In this document: one piece after another, positions 16,293 through 25,349 of the stretch
Layout of the letters: each line of letters opens with the position of its first letter
Numbering within the stretch: the first letter of the stretch is position 1
From: JAHELQ01 sp964491915
Lineage (GTDB): Bacteria > Acidobacteriota > Aminicenantia > UBA2199
NCBI GenBank assembly: GCA_964491915.1
Contig: CAZBHS010000007.1
Location: forward strand, 84,642-148,641
DNA length: 64,000 nt
Direction: 5' to 3'
Position numbers and translations under genes: made by a program
The notes under the pieces: model-generated
What the model saw: the letters and a program-made list of their open reading frames with translations, nothing else
Databases searched by the model: none
Told to the model about the DNA's origin: nothing

Positions 16293-18557
16293 ATGAAATT
16301 GCCCAAAGCTTTGACACTACAATTTTTGTTTTTTTTATTGTTCTTTATTTCTGTTTTCGCGCCAAGCCCATTAGGCGCGGTATCTTACAATCCCGCGGAT
16401 TTTCAAGCCTTGATTCCGCCCCAGACAGTCACTGTTCAAAGCCAACAGGGAGTGGCTGTGTTCGACGCCCAGCATTATCATCTGTGCCCCGGACAACCGA
16501 AACTGCCGAAACAGGTGGCGCGCATTTTGCTTCCGGAAGACGCGGACCTCGCCACTCTGACCTACACGTTGAAAAACGTCAAAGAGGACGATCTGGGAAC
16601 CGGTTGGGAGGTGGAGCCGGCGCCGCCGTATCAATGCCGCGACGAGAGCGTCGTTGTTCCCAAAATGGTGAAATTGGTTGACGGTAAGGATGTGTATGTG
16701 TACAACAATAACGCGTTTTTCCCATCCTCCTGGACCGGTTCCATCAAAAGCGGCAACATGCGGCGCTTCAAGGTGGCGCATGTGGAGATCTATCCCTACC
16801 GCTACAATCCGGTCACCAAGACGCTGAAGCGGATCAGTTCCGCGACGTTGGCGGTGAGCGTCGCGCCGGATCCCAATTACGTTCCTTTAAAAAATCCCAA
16901 ATCCTTCTCCTCCGCGGAAGTCACATCGCTATTCTTTCTCAAGACCCATGTGGCCAACATGAGCGCCTTCTCCACCTCCGCCGCGTTTGACGGCTATTAT
17001 CCCTCCTACAATTCCTCGCCCCTGTTGGGTTCTATTTTGCAGGCTCCGAAACTACCGCCGTTGATGGAGCTCCAGGGATTTCCCCCCCGCACCTATGTGA
17101 TTATCACCACCAACCATATCGCCTACGATTCCAATCCTCCTTCTCAGCAATTGGAACCGTTTGTATTGAGCAAGGAGAGCCGGTTTTTCGATGTGACGCT
17201 GGTGACCGAAGACAAGACCTTCGAGGTGGTCAACGGCAATCTTCAACAAACCGGCAACCAGGGTTGGGGAGGCAACTTCGGAGTACTGGGGGCCGAAGAC
17301 ATCCGCGATTACCTGACCGCCGATGTGGAGGGATTGCCCCGCTGGGACGCCTGGGATATCGAGCATGTGCTGTTGATCGGCTGCCCGGATCCCGATGACG
17401 GCGGCGTTCCCATGAAAAAGACATTTCCGTTTATCGAGGCGCTGACGCCGGATCATCCTCGATATGAATTGGAACTGATGACGGATTTGTATTATTCGGA
17501 GTTGACGGAGGACTGGACCTCTCCGGCGTCCGGTTACGCCGCTCCGTTGACCGGCCATTTTAGCGTCTCCATCGATTTGATGCCGGAAGTGGCTGTCGCC
17601 CGGATCCCGGTGACGGGGTATGGGATGAATGTGGCGGAGTTGGACGATATATTGGAAAAGATCATCGCCTATACCGACGAGCCTGCGAGTAAAATCGGCT
17701 GGCGGCGGAATGTATTGCTGCCGGCGAAACCGATTGCCTACCTGTATCCCAGTTGGAACCACGCGGAGAAGATCAAGGATATTTGTCAGCAGAACGGATT
17801 CTCGTATTATCGCATCTATGATTCCCTTTGCGGCTACAATATCGATTTTGAATTCGAGGAGAAACTGGACGAGGCGATTGACGCCGGAGTGGTGGCCCCC
17901 CACAAGAGGGAGGATTACATGAACGCGTTCGGCGCTATGAAGCTGATGTGTGTCGAGATCCCCTGGTTTTCCAATCCGGATAACTGGCAGTCGTTGGTGG
18001 ATTTTTTCGATGAATTGAATCTCAATTACAACCACGGTTTCCTGGCGGGGGTGCCGGTGGACGACGATCCTTACAATGACGACGGCACGCGCGCCGCCTA
18101 CAATGAGGATGTGGTGCGGGCCGCCTGGCTCAGTCAGAATTTTGGTGTCGTCAGTTGGTATAGCCACGGCTATCACAAAGGGGCGGCGTATATCATCGAT
18201 CTGGACAACCACAATCTCTATCCGCCGATGGACGACCAGCATCCGGCATTTGTCCTGATGAACAGTTGTTTGAACGGCAATCCGTATGAGCATATTCATT
18301 TCGGCTACAATATCGCTTTCGACTTACTCCACCAGGGAGCCATCGGCACGATTTCCGCTTCCACCATCAGCTATTCGCTACCGGATCATTTCGACGCCAC
18401 ATGGTTGGGTTATATGATCGAGGGACAGTTGGAATTGGGAACCGCCCGCTTGTTCACCGTGGCCCATCAATACGCCGTTGGAAACGATTATGAATTACTG
18501 GTGTTCAACCCTTACGGAGATTCCACTGTGGGACTTTACACTTGTGTAACTAAATAA
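16293..18557 (+). CDS. secreted gingipain-like cysteine peptidase (C25), copy 1
   Basis: A 754-residue exported protein with a signal peptide (LFFLLFFISVFAPSPLGA). Residues 30-230 form an N-terminal propeptide-like region; the C25-type catalytic domain spans roughly 265-750. It includes TDLYYSELTEDW, DLMPEVAVARIPVTG, His625 in YSHGYHKG and Cys659 in MNSCLNG, the His-Gly/Cys dyad arrangement of gingipain-type endopeptidases. It ends in FNPYGDSTVGLYT. No C-terminal sorting domain of the Porphyromonas type is seen. AAAGGAG precedes the ATG. It is the first of three tandem paralogues separated by 14-15 bases. Confidence 0.82.
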   Translation: MKLPKALTLQFLFFLLFFISVFAPSPLGAVSYNPADFQALIPPQTVTVQSQQGVAVFDAQHYHLCPGQPKLPKQVARILLPEDADLATLTYTLKNVKEDDLGTGWEVEPAPPYQCRDESVVVPKMVKLVDGKDVYVYNNNAFFPSSWTGSIKSGNMRRFKVAHVEIYPYRYNPVTKTLKRISSATLAVSVAPDPNYVPLKNPKSFSSAEVTSLFFLKTHVANMSAFSTSAAFDGYYPSYNSSPLLGSILQAPKLPPLMELQGFPPRTYVIITTNHIAYDSNPPSQQLEPFVLSKESRFFDVTLVTEDKTFEVVNGNLQQTGNQGWGGNFGVLGAEDIRDYLTADVEGLPRWDAWDIEHVLLIGCPDPDDGGVPMKKTFPFIEALTPDHPRYELELMTDLYYSELTEDWTSPASGYAAPLTGHFSVSIDLMPEVAVARIPVTGYGMNVAELDDILEKIIAYTDEPASKIGWRRNVLLPAKPIAYLYPSWNHAEKIKDICQQNGFSYYRIYDSLCGYNIDFEFEEKLDEAIDAGVVAPHKREDYMNAFGAMKLMCVEIPWFSNPDNWQSLVDFFDELNLNYNHGFLAGVPVDDDPYNDDGTRAAYNEDVVRAAWLSQNFGVVSWYSHGYHKGAAYIIDLDNHNLYPPMDDQHPAFVLMNSCLNGNPYEHIHFGYNIAFDLLHQGAIGTISASTISYSLPDHFDATWLGYMIEGQLELGTARLFTVAHQYAVGNDYELLVFNPYGDSTVGLYTCVTK

Positions 18558-18571
18558 AAAAGGAGGCTTTG

Positions 18572-20833
18572 ATGAAATTGCCCAAATCATTGCTGACACA
18601 AGTCTTGTGTTTTTTATCGTTCTTTATTTTTCTTTTGGCGTCAAGCCCATTGGGCGCGGTATCCTACAATCCCGCGGATTTTGTAGCGTTTATTCCACCT
18701 CAACCGGTGACGGTTCAGAACCAGCAAGGAATCGCTGTGTTTGACGCCCAACACTATATCGTTTGTCCCGGACGGCCGAAATTGCCGAAACAGGTGGTGC
18801 GCATTTTATTACCGGAGGACGCTGATCTCAGTTCGCTGACCTACACATTGAAAAATGTGAAAGAGGATGATCTAGGAGGCGGTTGGGAGGTTGAAGCGGC
18901 GAAGCCGTATCTGTGCGGCGACGGCAGTACTCTGGTGCCCGAGGAAATCAAGTATATCGACGGAAAGGATGTCGATGTCTACAACGCCAACGCGTTTTTT
19001 CCTTCCAATTGGGCCGGTCCCATCAAAAGCGGCAACATGCGGCGCTTCAAGGTGGCGAACGTGGAGATCTATCCCTATCGCTACAATCCGGTGACCAAGG
19101 TGTTGAAGAGAATCACCTCGGCGACCCTCATGGTGAACGCCACGCCCAATCCCAATTATGTTCCGTTGAAAGATCCGAAATCCTTTTCCGCGCCGGAGGC
19201 TTCGTCGCTGTTCTTTCTCAAGACGCATGTATCCAACATGAACGCTTTTTCGAGCTCGACTTCGTTTGACTCCTATTACCCGTCCTATATCTCCGCCTCT
19301 CTACTGGGAACCATTTTGCAAGCTCCGAAACTGCCGCCTCTTTTGCAGTTACCGGATTTTCCCTCCCGCGTCTATGTGATCATCAGCACCAACCGTATTG
19401 TCAGCGACGCCAGCCCGCCGTCGCAAAAACTGGAATCATTCATTCTAAACAAAGAGAGCCGGCTCTTCGATGTGACGCTGGTGACGGAAGACAAAACCTA
19501 CGAGATTGTCAACGGAGATCTCCAGGTAACAGATGACCATGGTTGGGGAGGCGGTTTGGGAGATACCGGGGCCGAGAATATTCGCGGCTACTTGACCGCC
19601 GATGTGGGGGGATTGCCCCGTTGGGACGCCTGGGATATCGAGCACTTACTCTTGATCGGCAATCCCGACCCGGAAGATGGCACCTTGCCCATGAAAAGTA
19701 CTTTTCCCTTCTTTGAAAGATACGATGAGAATCATCCGACGCATTTTTTGGAACTGGCCACCGATTTATACTATTCTGAATTGACGGAAAACTGGACATC
19801 GCCGGTTTCGGGCCAGACGGCTCCAATGGACATTAATCTCGATGTGGCTTTCGATTTATTACCGGAGGTGTCGGTCACACGGATACCTGTGGCGTACTTT
19901 GGTTTTGATATCGCCGGATTGGATGATATATTGGAAAAAATTATCGCATATACCAACGAATCCCAGAAAAATATCGGCTGGCGTAAAAACGTTCTTCTGC
20001 CGATCAAACCCATCGCCGAACTGCTTTCGAATTGGGAAATCGGCGAGGCGGCGATGGAACTCTGCCAGCAGAATGGCTTTGGTTTTCACCGGATTTACGA
20101 CATTCTTTGCGGGTACAATATTGATTACGAATTCGAGGAAAAGCTGGCAATCGCCGTTGATAACGGCGTGGTTGCTCCCCACAAGGTGGAGGATTACGAG
20201 AATGCCTTCGGCGCCACGAAAAATATGTTCGTCGAGGAACCCTGGTTTTCGAATCCTGAGAATTGGCAGGATTTGGTGGATTTTTTCGATGATTTGAATC
20301 TCGAGTATGACAACGGGCTTTACGGCGCCCCACAAGATGACGATACGTATAACGACGACGGGACCCGTGCAGCCTACAATGAAGATGTGGTGCGGGCCGC
20401 CTGGTTGAATCAGGATTTCGGGTTCGTCGCCTGGAATACTCACGGTTCCAAATATGAAGCGAAGCAGGTGTTCAACATCGACAAAAACGGCGATTTCCCG
20501 CCGTTGGATAACGCCCATCCTTCGTTTGTGTTCATGGGCAGTTGCCTGAATGGCTATCCCTGGGATGATATCCGTATGGGCTACACTATCTCCTACACTC
20601 TCCTCCATCACGGGGCCATCGGCACCATTGCCGCGTCCAATACCACCATATCGCTGCAGGACAATTTCTGTGTCAACTGGATGCGGTATATGATCGAGGG
20701 GCAATTGGAGTTGGGGACCGCCCGTACTTTTACGGTGGCGCATCAATATGCTGTCGGCAACGATTACGAACTGATCGCCTTCAATCCTTATGGAGACTCG
20801 ACTGTCGGCTTGTTTACTTGTTCAACTAAATAA
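18572..20833 (+). CDS. secreted gingipain-like cysteine peptidase (C25), copy 2
   Basis: A 753-residue paralogue of the preceding gene, colinear over its whole length. The signal peptide ends near LASSPLGA, followed by the same VSYNPADF start of the mature protein. Catalytic candidates are His624 in NTHGSKYE and Cys658 in GSCLNG. The residues after the catalytic His differ from copy 1 (SKYEAKQ against YHKGAAY), so substrate preference may differ. AAAGGAGG lies 5 bases before the ATG at 18572; an in-frame TTG at 18569 is not needed. The gene starts 14 bases after copy 1, and the intergenic sequence is itself duplicated. Confidence 0.82.
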   Translation: MKLPKSLLTQVLCFLSFFIFLLASSPLGAVSYNPADFVAFIPPQPVTVQNQQGIAVFDAQHYIVCPGRPKLPKQVVRILLPEDADLSSLTYTLKNVKEDDLGGGWEVEAAKPYLCGDGSTLVPEEIKYIDGKDVDVYNANAFFPSNWAGPIKSGNMRRFKVANVEIYPYRYNPVTKVLKRITSATLMVNATPNPNYVPLKDPKSFSAPEASSLFFLKTHVSNMNAFSSSTSFDSYYPSYISASLLGTILQAPKLPPLLQLPDFPSRVYVIISTNRIVSDASPPSQKLESFILNKESRLFDVTLVTEDKTYEIVNGDLQVTDDHGWGGGLGDTGAENIRGYLTADVGGLPRWDAWDIEHLLLIGNPDPEDGTLPMKSTFPFFERYDENHPTHFLELATDLYYSELTENWTSPVSGQTAPMDINLDVAFDLLPEVSVTRIPVAYFGFDIAGLDDILEKIIAYTNESQKNIGWRKNVLLPIKPIAELLSNWEIGEAAMELCQQNGFGFHRIYDILCGYNIDYEFEEKLAIAVDNGVVAPHKVEDYENAFGATKNMFVEEPWFSNPENWQDLVDFFDDLNLEYDNGLYGAPQDDDTYNDDGTRAAYNEDVVRAAWLNQDFGFVAWNTHGSKYEAKQVFNIDKNGDFPPLDNAHPSFVFMGSCLNGYPWDDIRMGYTISYTLLHHGAIGTIAASNTTISLQDNFCVNWMRYMIEGQLELGTARTFTVAHQYAVGNDYELIAFNPYGDSTVGLFTCSTK

Positions 20834-20848
20834 AAAAAGGAGACTTTG

Positions 20849-23107
20849 ATGACATTGACCAAAGTGTTTAAGTTCCAATTCTTGTTTGTTTTAGTGTTTT
20901 TGTTTGTATGTGTGGCGGCGACGCCGTTGGGCGCCGTGTCTTACGATCCGGCGGATTTTTGCGCGGCGGTTCCGCCGCAGACTGTGTCTGTCCAGATCCA
21001 GAACGGCGTGGCGGTGTTCGACACCGACCACTTTCTCGATTGCCCCGGCCGGCCGAAAATGCCGGTTCAGGTGGTGCGGTTTTTGTTGCCTGAGGACGCG
21101 GATCTCGATTCCCTGACCTACACGTTGAAGAATGTGAAGGAACTGGATCTAGGGACCGGTTGGGAGATCGACGTGGCGCCTCCGTTCGAAGCCAGCGACG
21201 GGTCTGTCCTGGTTCCCAAGCAAATCAACCTGGTGGACGGCAAGGACAGCGCGCTCTATTCCACCAACGCCTTTTATCCGCCGGTTTGGGCGGGGGGCAT
21301 CAGGTCCGGTCACATGAGACGGTTCAAGGTGGCGCATGTCCAGATCTACCCCTATCGCTACAATCCGGTGACCAAGGCGTTGAAGCGGATCACCTCCGCC
21401 ACTCTGATGGTGAGCGTTCAACCGGATACCACTTACGTGCCGCTGAAAAACCCCAAGACCTTCTCCTCCGCGGACGCCACATCGCTGTTTTTCCTGAAGG
21501 AAAACGCCGCCAACATGTACGCCTTTTCCAGTTCCTCCGCCTTCGACTCCTATTATCCCTCCTTTGATTCGGCTCCCACGCTAAACACCATTCTGCAAGC
21601 GAACAAGCTGCCGACGTTGCTGGCGCTTCCCTATTGGCTCAACCGCACCTACGTCATTTTGACCACCAACTATGTTGTCAGCGGCGCTCCGTCTCAAAAA
21701 CTGGAACCATTCGTTTTAAGTAAAGAAGACAAGTTTTTCGATGTGACGGTGGTGACGGAAGACAAGACTTACGAGATCGTGAACAATAGTCTGCAACAGA
21801 CCGGCAATCAGGGCTGGGGCGGCAATTGGGGACAGGCTGGAGCCGAGAATATCCGTAACTGGCTCACCGCCGATATCAGCGGTGTGCCAAGGTGGGAAGC
21901 CTGGGATATCGAGCATCTACTCTTGATCGGTTGCGCCGACCCGAACGACGGCACCGTTCCCATGAAAACCACGGATCCGTTCTTCGAGATCACCAACGAC
22001 GACCAACCGCTGCACAACCATAAGTTGCCGACGGATCTGTACTATTCGGAACTGACGGAAAACTGGATCTCCCCGGCGTCGGGAAAAGTGGCGCCCCTCA
22101 GTATGTTCCTCAACGCCACCTTCGACCTTTTGCCCGAAGTCTCGGTGACGAGGATTCCGGTGGCCAGTTACGGCATGAATGTCGCGGAACTGGATGATAT
22201 CCTGCACAAGATCATCGCTTACTCCCAGGCGTCGCAAAGTAGCATCGGTTGGCGGCAGAATATGCTATTACCCATGAAGCCGTACACCGCCGACTATCCT
22301 AATTGGCGAACCGGTGAAACGTTGGCGGCCCTCTGTAGCGTCACTGGGTTCAACTACCACCGCATCTACGATGTGTTGTGCGGATACAAAATTGACCGGG
22401 AGTTTGAAGAAAAGCTGGAAGTGGCGGTGGATACGGGCGTTGTAGACCCCAGCAAGGTTGACGATTACAACAACGGATTCCTGGCGCTGAAGAGCTCCTA
22501 TGCGGAGGAACCCTGGTTTTCCGCTCCCGGGAACTGGCAGGCTATCATCAATCAATTCCAGGAGTTGAACCTTGTCTACAACAACGGCCTTTTGAGTGCG
22601 CCCCAGGACGACGACGCCTACAACAATAGCGGCGCCCGCACCGCCTACAACGAGGATGTGGTGCGCGGCGCATGGTTGAACCAGGATTTCGGGTTCGTGG
22701 AGTGGTGCACGCACGGTACGCACGACAAAGCCATGTATGTGTTCGACATCAACAATAACGGCAGCTTCCCTCTGTTGGACAATGATCACCCATCGTTTGT
22801 GTTCATGCACAGTTGCCTCAACGGATTTGTGGACGAATCGTGGCATATGGGGCACAGTATCGCCTATGAGCTGCTCCACCACGGAGCCATCGGAACCATC
22901 GCCGCCTCTAAAATTATTTTCGTCCAGGATCAAAACAATATAGAGATCTCGTGGGTCGTTCGCATGGTGCTTGACCAGTTGGAGCTAGGCGCCGCCAGAA
23001 CCTTTACAGTGGCGCAAATCTACGCCATCGACAGCGACCACAAACTCTTCGCCTTCAATCCCTACGGCGATTCCACCGTCGGCCTCTTTACCCGCGGCCC
23101 CAAATAG
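20849..23107 (+). CDS. secreted gingipain-like cysteine peptidase (C25), copy 3
   Basis: The third colinear paralogue, 752 residues, more diverged than copies 1 and 2, especially at 230-300 and near the C-terminus. The signal peptide ends near VAATPLGA. His622 in CTHGTHDKA and Cys656 in HSCLNG keep the catalytic dyad. DLYYSELTENW and LLPEVSVTRIPVA are retained. AAAAGGAG precedes the ATG at 20849, and the same 15-base spacer follows copy 2. A strong terminator comes directly after, so the Ycf48-like gene and all three peptidases probably share one transcript. Confidence 0.82.
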   Translation: MTLTKVFKFQFLFVLVFLFVCVAATPLGAVSYDPADFCAAVPPQTVSVQIQNGVAVFDTDHFLDCPGRPKMPVQVVRFLLPEDADLDSLTYTLKNVKELDLGTGWEIDVAPPFEASDGSVLVPKQINLVDGKDSALYSTNAFYPPVWAGGIRSGHMRRFKVAHVQIYPYRYNPVTKALKRITSATLMVSVQPDTTYVPLKNPKTFSSADATSLFFLKENAANMYAFSSSSAFDSYYPSFDSAPTLNTILQANKLPTLLALPYWLNRTYVILTTNYVVSGAPSQKLEPFVLSKEDKFFDVTVVTEDKTYEIVNNSLQQTGNQGWGGNWGQAGAENIRNWLTADISGVPRWEAWDIEHLLLIGCADPNDGTVPMKTTDPFFEITNDDQPLHNHKLPTDLYYSELTENWISPASGKVAPLSMFLNATFDLLPEVSVTRIPVASYGMNVAELDDILHKIIAYSQASQSSIGWRQNMLLPMKPYTADYPNWRTGETLAALCSVTGFNYHRIYDVLCGYKIDREFEEKLEVAVDTGVVDPSKVDDYNNGFLALKSSYAEEPWFSAPGNWQAIINQFQELNLVYNNGLLSAPQDDDAYNNSGARTAYNEDVVRGAWLNQDFGFVEWCTHGTHDKAMYVFDINNNGSFPLLDNDHPSFVFMHSCLNGFVDESWHMGHSIAYELLHHGAIGTIAASKIIFVQDQNNIEISWVVRMVLDQLELGAARTFTVAQIYAIDSDHKLFAFNPYGDSTVGLFTRGPK

Positions 23108-23120
23108 AAATTTTACATCA

Positions 23121-23154
23121 AACAAGGAACGCGACCCCGCGTTCCTTGTTTTTT
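23121..23154 (+). terminator. rho-independent terminator after the peptidase trio
   Basis: A perfect 13-bp stem (23121-23133 with 23138-23150; core AAGGAACGCG) has a 4-base loop ACCC and is followed by a T-run (23149-23154). It lies 14 bases after the stop of the third peptidase gene. Confidence 0.9.
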
Positions 23155-23190
23155 CTATTATGCTTTAATTTCTCTATGGTTGTGGGTTTC

Positions 23191-23468
23191 TTAATCTACT
23201 TTTCGAGATATCTCTTCAATTAGTTTTAGGTCATAGTATAAATTTCGTTGAATCAGCATTTCTGCGTGTTTCCTGAAGCTATCGATCCATTCCCTTCTTT
23301 TTTGCCTCTGCTAAAATTCCTAATGTCCCCTTAATCTTCAAGCCAAGGTTGGATGCAATTTTTCTTCCCTCTATATATTCAGGAATGAAGCAATTCGAGT
23401 TTTTTTATGGAGGAGAGTGCGATAAGTGGGGTGGTGTTTGAAATTACTTTAAATTTCTTGAAGTTCAT
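23191..23468 (-). pseudogene. DUF3368-type toxin, decayed
   Basis: The ATG at 23468 lies inside the antitoxin end and opens with VISNTTPLIALSSI, the hallmark N-terminus of DUF3368 (PIN-like) toxins paired with UPF0175 antitoxins. The frame stops after 29 codons (KKLELLHS then TGA). Homology resumes in another frame with GRKIASNLGLKIKGTLGILA and then, after one more frameshift near 23285, in a third with DSFRKHAEMLIQRNFYYDL, ending at TAA 23191-23193. About half of the usual middle (normal length near 160 residues) is missing. The result is an inactivated toxin with at least one internal deletion and two frame changes. Confidence 0.75.
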
Positions 23469-23700
23469 GTTCCAATTCTTTTTCAGTAAACTCAAACATC
23501 GGAATTTTATGAGCTCCAGCTAATTGGAGAAAACTCACTCTTGAGATCCCTATGAGTCTGGCGGCTGTACCACTAGTTATTCGGCCATGTGAATAGAGAT
23601 GTAATGCGACAAGCTCTGCCATCTCTCTCTCAAATAAATCCTCTCTTGTGTGAATGGTAAGTTCAGGGATTTTATCTTTGAGTATTTCTAGAAAAGTCGT
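23449..23700 (-). pseudogene. UPF0175-family antitoxin with lost start codon
   Basis: The 83-codon frame reads TFLEILKDKIPELTIHTRED, then EREMAELVALHLYSHGRIT, SGTAARLIGISRVSFLQLAG and HKIPMFEFTEKELEHEL, an essentially complete UPF0175 antitoxin. The minus strand has AGAGGAGG followed 5 bases later by ACG where an ATG would be expected; no ATG, GTG or TTG lies between the upstream TAA and the conserved region. Either ACG is used weakly or the start has mutated (one T-to-C change). It overlaps the broken toxin by 20 bases, the usual coupled arrangement. The pair looks like an abandoned addiction module. Confidence 0.72.
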
Positions 23701-23755
23701 TCGTTCCTCCTCTTAAACTATAATGAATAATTAGCGATAAAACAACCATTGTATC

Positions 23756-24589
23756 TCAAAAAAGTGGTTTTTTTAATTTTTTACGTTCTTTTAGGAGGGG
23801 GCCGGTCATTTGGGTGTGGAGGAGGTGGAGGGTTGCCCAGATGATTTGCCGGCGGGGGGTGGAGAGGTCGGGGAGGAGGTTTAACTCGGTTGCCAGCCGT
23901 TTGAGTGAATGCGGTTGAAGGTAGCAGGAGAGGTCGATGTGAGGCTCGGGTTCTAGTTTGGTGGCTGGGCAATAGGATTGAACCGACAGTCCCATTGAAT
24001 GGAAGATGGCGGTTGAGCAGGGAGATGTTTCCGGGGAGAGGATGGCGATGACCCGATCGATGCCGTCCCGCTTCATGGCGCGGGCAAGAAGCATCGTCGC
24101 CACCGGAAGCAATGAGTCGAACGGCGCTTCGACCGCCGAAACCGTGTCGGGGAACGCGGCGATGAGGCGAGTCTCGCTGGAGTCGATCCTCTTCAGAGTG
24201 GGATGCTCCATTGACTGGAGAAATGTGGAAGGAGCATAGGCTAAGATGTGATCCAGCTCCTTTCTTCGTAATACAGATAGGATGGGGGAGGGGATCGGGT
24301 TGGACAGAACCGCTATTCCCCGTCGGTCTTCCGGCTTTGATAATTGGAGGAGAGCCTCGTTGAGGCTGTCGAGTGAATCGGGCGGAGGATCGGGATCGTG
24401 TTTGCCGATGCCGGCGAAGAATGTCCTGCCTGGAGGTAAGGAATTCTTCAATAGTAGCCGGACCGATTCGGCGTCCAGGCGGCGGGGGAAGGTTGGGTCG
24501 GCGAGAAAAATCGAACGGATTGTCGGCCCTTGGCCTAGTCCGTCCCTACGGTAACATATGGTTTCTTTATTGTTGATTGAATACGTCAT
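23756..24589 (-). CDS. conserved-position protein of unknown function
   Basis: A 277-residue protein that I do not recognise. It has no signal peptide and no membrane segment; it is rich in Pro and Leu, with ILSVLRRKELDHILAYAP in the middle, IDRVIAILSPETSPC near 185, and a lysine-rich tail. The ATG at 24589 lies inside tcdA (23-base overlap), so translation is coupled and the product may work with the tRNA-modification or TatD genes upstream. No catalytic motif can be assigned. The frame is free of stops over the whole length and runs in operon with two well-supported genes, which is the main support for its being real. Confidence 0.6.
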   Translation of the reverse strand: MTYSINNKETICYRRDGLGQGPTIRSIFLADPTFPRRLDAESVRLLLKNSLPPGRTFFAGIGKHDPDPPPDSLDSLNEALLQLSKPEDRRGIAVLSNPIPSPILSVLRRKELDHILAYAPSTFLQSMEHPTLKRIDSSETRLIAAFPDTVSAVEAPFDSLLPVATMLLARAMKRDGIDRVIAILSPETSPCSTAIFHSMGLSVQSYCPATKLEPEPHIDLSCYLQPHSLKRLATELNLLPDLSTPRRQIIWATLHLLHTQMTGPLLKERKKLKKPLF

Positions 24590-25349
24590 TTATTTTGATG
24601 GTTTGCTGCCAATGCCGGCCCAGCAAACTTTTTAACGCCTCAGCCGCCGCCATGTAACCAAAAATACCGGTAATGTACGAGATACTGCCGATGGTGTTGC
24701 GCTGCCTTCCCCGGTCGTAAAAAGGCTCCTCTTCGTCTTCCGGGGGGACCATCGCGTGGATGGGCGTTTCGGTGGAGTAGACACAGGGAAAATTGCCCTG
24801 TACTCCCTGGCGGCGCAAAAATTTTCGCATTCTACCGGCCAGGGGGCAGACCTTGGTTTCCCAGATATCATCGACTGTGACGGCCAGGGGATCGGTACGA
24901 AGCGCCGCTCCCATACTGGAGACCAAAGGAATCTGTTGACGCACCAGAAGGGATACCAGCGTCAACTTCGGGCTGAAGCTGTCGATGGCGTCCACCACCA
25001 GGTCTGTCGGCTGCTTGAACAATTCGTGAAAGGTGTCGTGGTGGAAGAATGATTCGTGGGTCTCCACCTTTAAATCGGGATTGATATCCAGCAAGCGTTG
25101 GCGGGCCGCCGTAGCCTTGGCCATGCCGGTGGTGGAGTCGAGGGCCAATAGTTGCCGGTTGATATTGCTCTCCTGGATGACGTCGAAGTCCACCAGACGG
25201 ATGGCGCCGGTGCCGTAGCGCACCATCGCTTCAGCGGCGTGATAACCGACGGCTCCAAGCCCCACCACTGTGACGTGGGATGATGCGAGCCTCTCGTATG
25301 CATTGTCTCCTAAGAGAAGCGCCGTTCGTTTAAAACGTTCGGGAATCAT
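24567..25349 (-). CDS. tcdA: tRNA threonylcarbamoyladenosine dehydratase (ThiF/E1-like)
   Basis: TcdA uses ATP to cyclise t6A37 of tRNA to ct6A. The 260-residue sequence has VVGLGAVGYHAAEAMVRYG near 27 (nucleotide loop), VDFDVIQESNINRQL with the E1-like Asp and Arg, VVDAIDSFSPKL, and VPLVSSMGAALRTDP read here as IPLVSSMGAALRTDP. These are ThiF-fold signatures in the order seen in TcdA/CsdL. GSISYITGIFGYMAAAEAL forms the C-terminal membrane-associating helix. The start overlaps the 3' end of tatD by 20 bases, giving a tatD-tcdA-unknown operon. Confidence 0.9.
   Translation of the reverse strand: MIPERFKRTALLLGDNAYERLASSHVTVVGLGAVGYHAAEAMVRYGTGAIRLVDFDVIQESNINRQLLALDSTTGMAKATAARQRLLDINPDLKVETHESFFHHDTFHELFKQPTDLVVDAIDSFSPKLTLVSLLVRQQIPLVSSMGAALRTDPLAVTVDDIWETKVCPLAGRMRKFLRRQGVQGNFPCVYSTETPIHAMVPPEDEEEPFYDRGRQRNTIGSISYITGIFGYMAAAEALKSLLGRHWQQTIKINDVFNQQ

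Noticed and set aside
17052..18299. Long minus-strand open frame (415 codons) opposite the first C25 peptidase gene
   Set aside because: It is antisense to a gene with clear catalytic motifs and two paralogues; its His/Ile/Val-rich product is what reverse reading of these codons gives.
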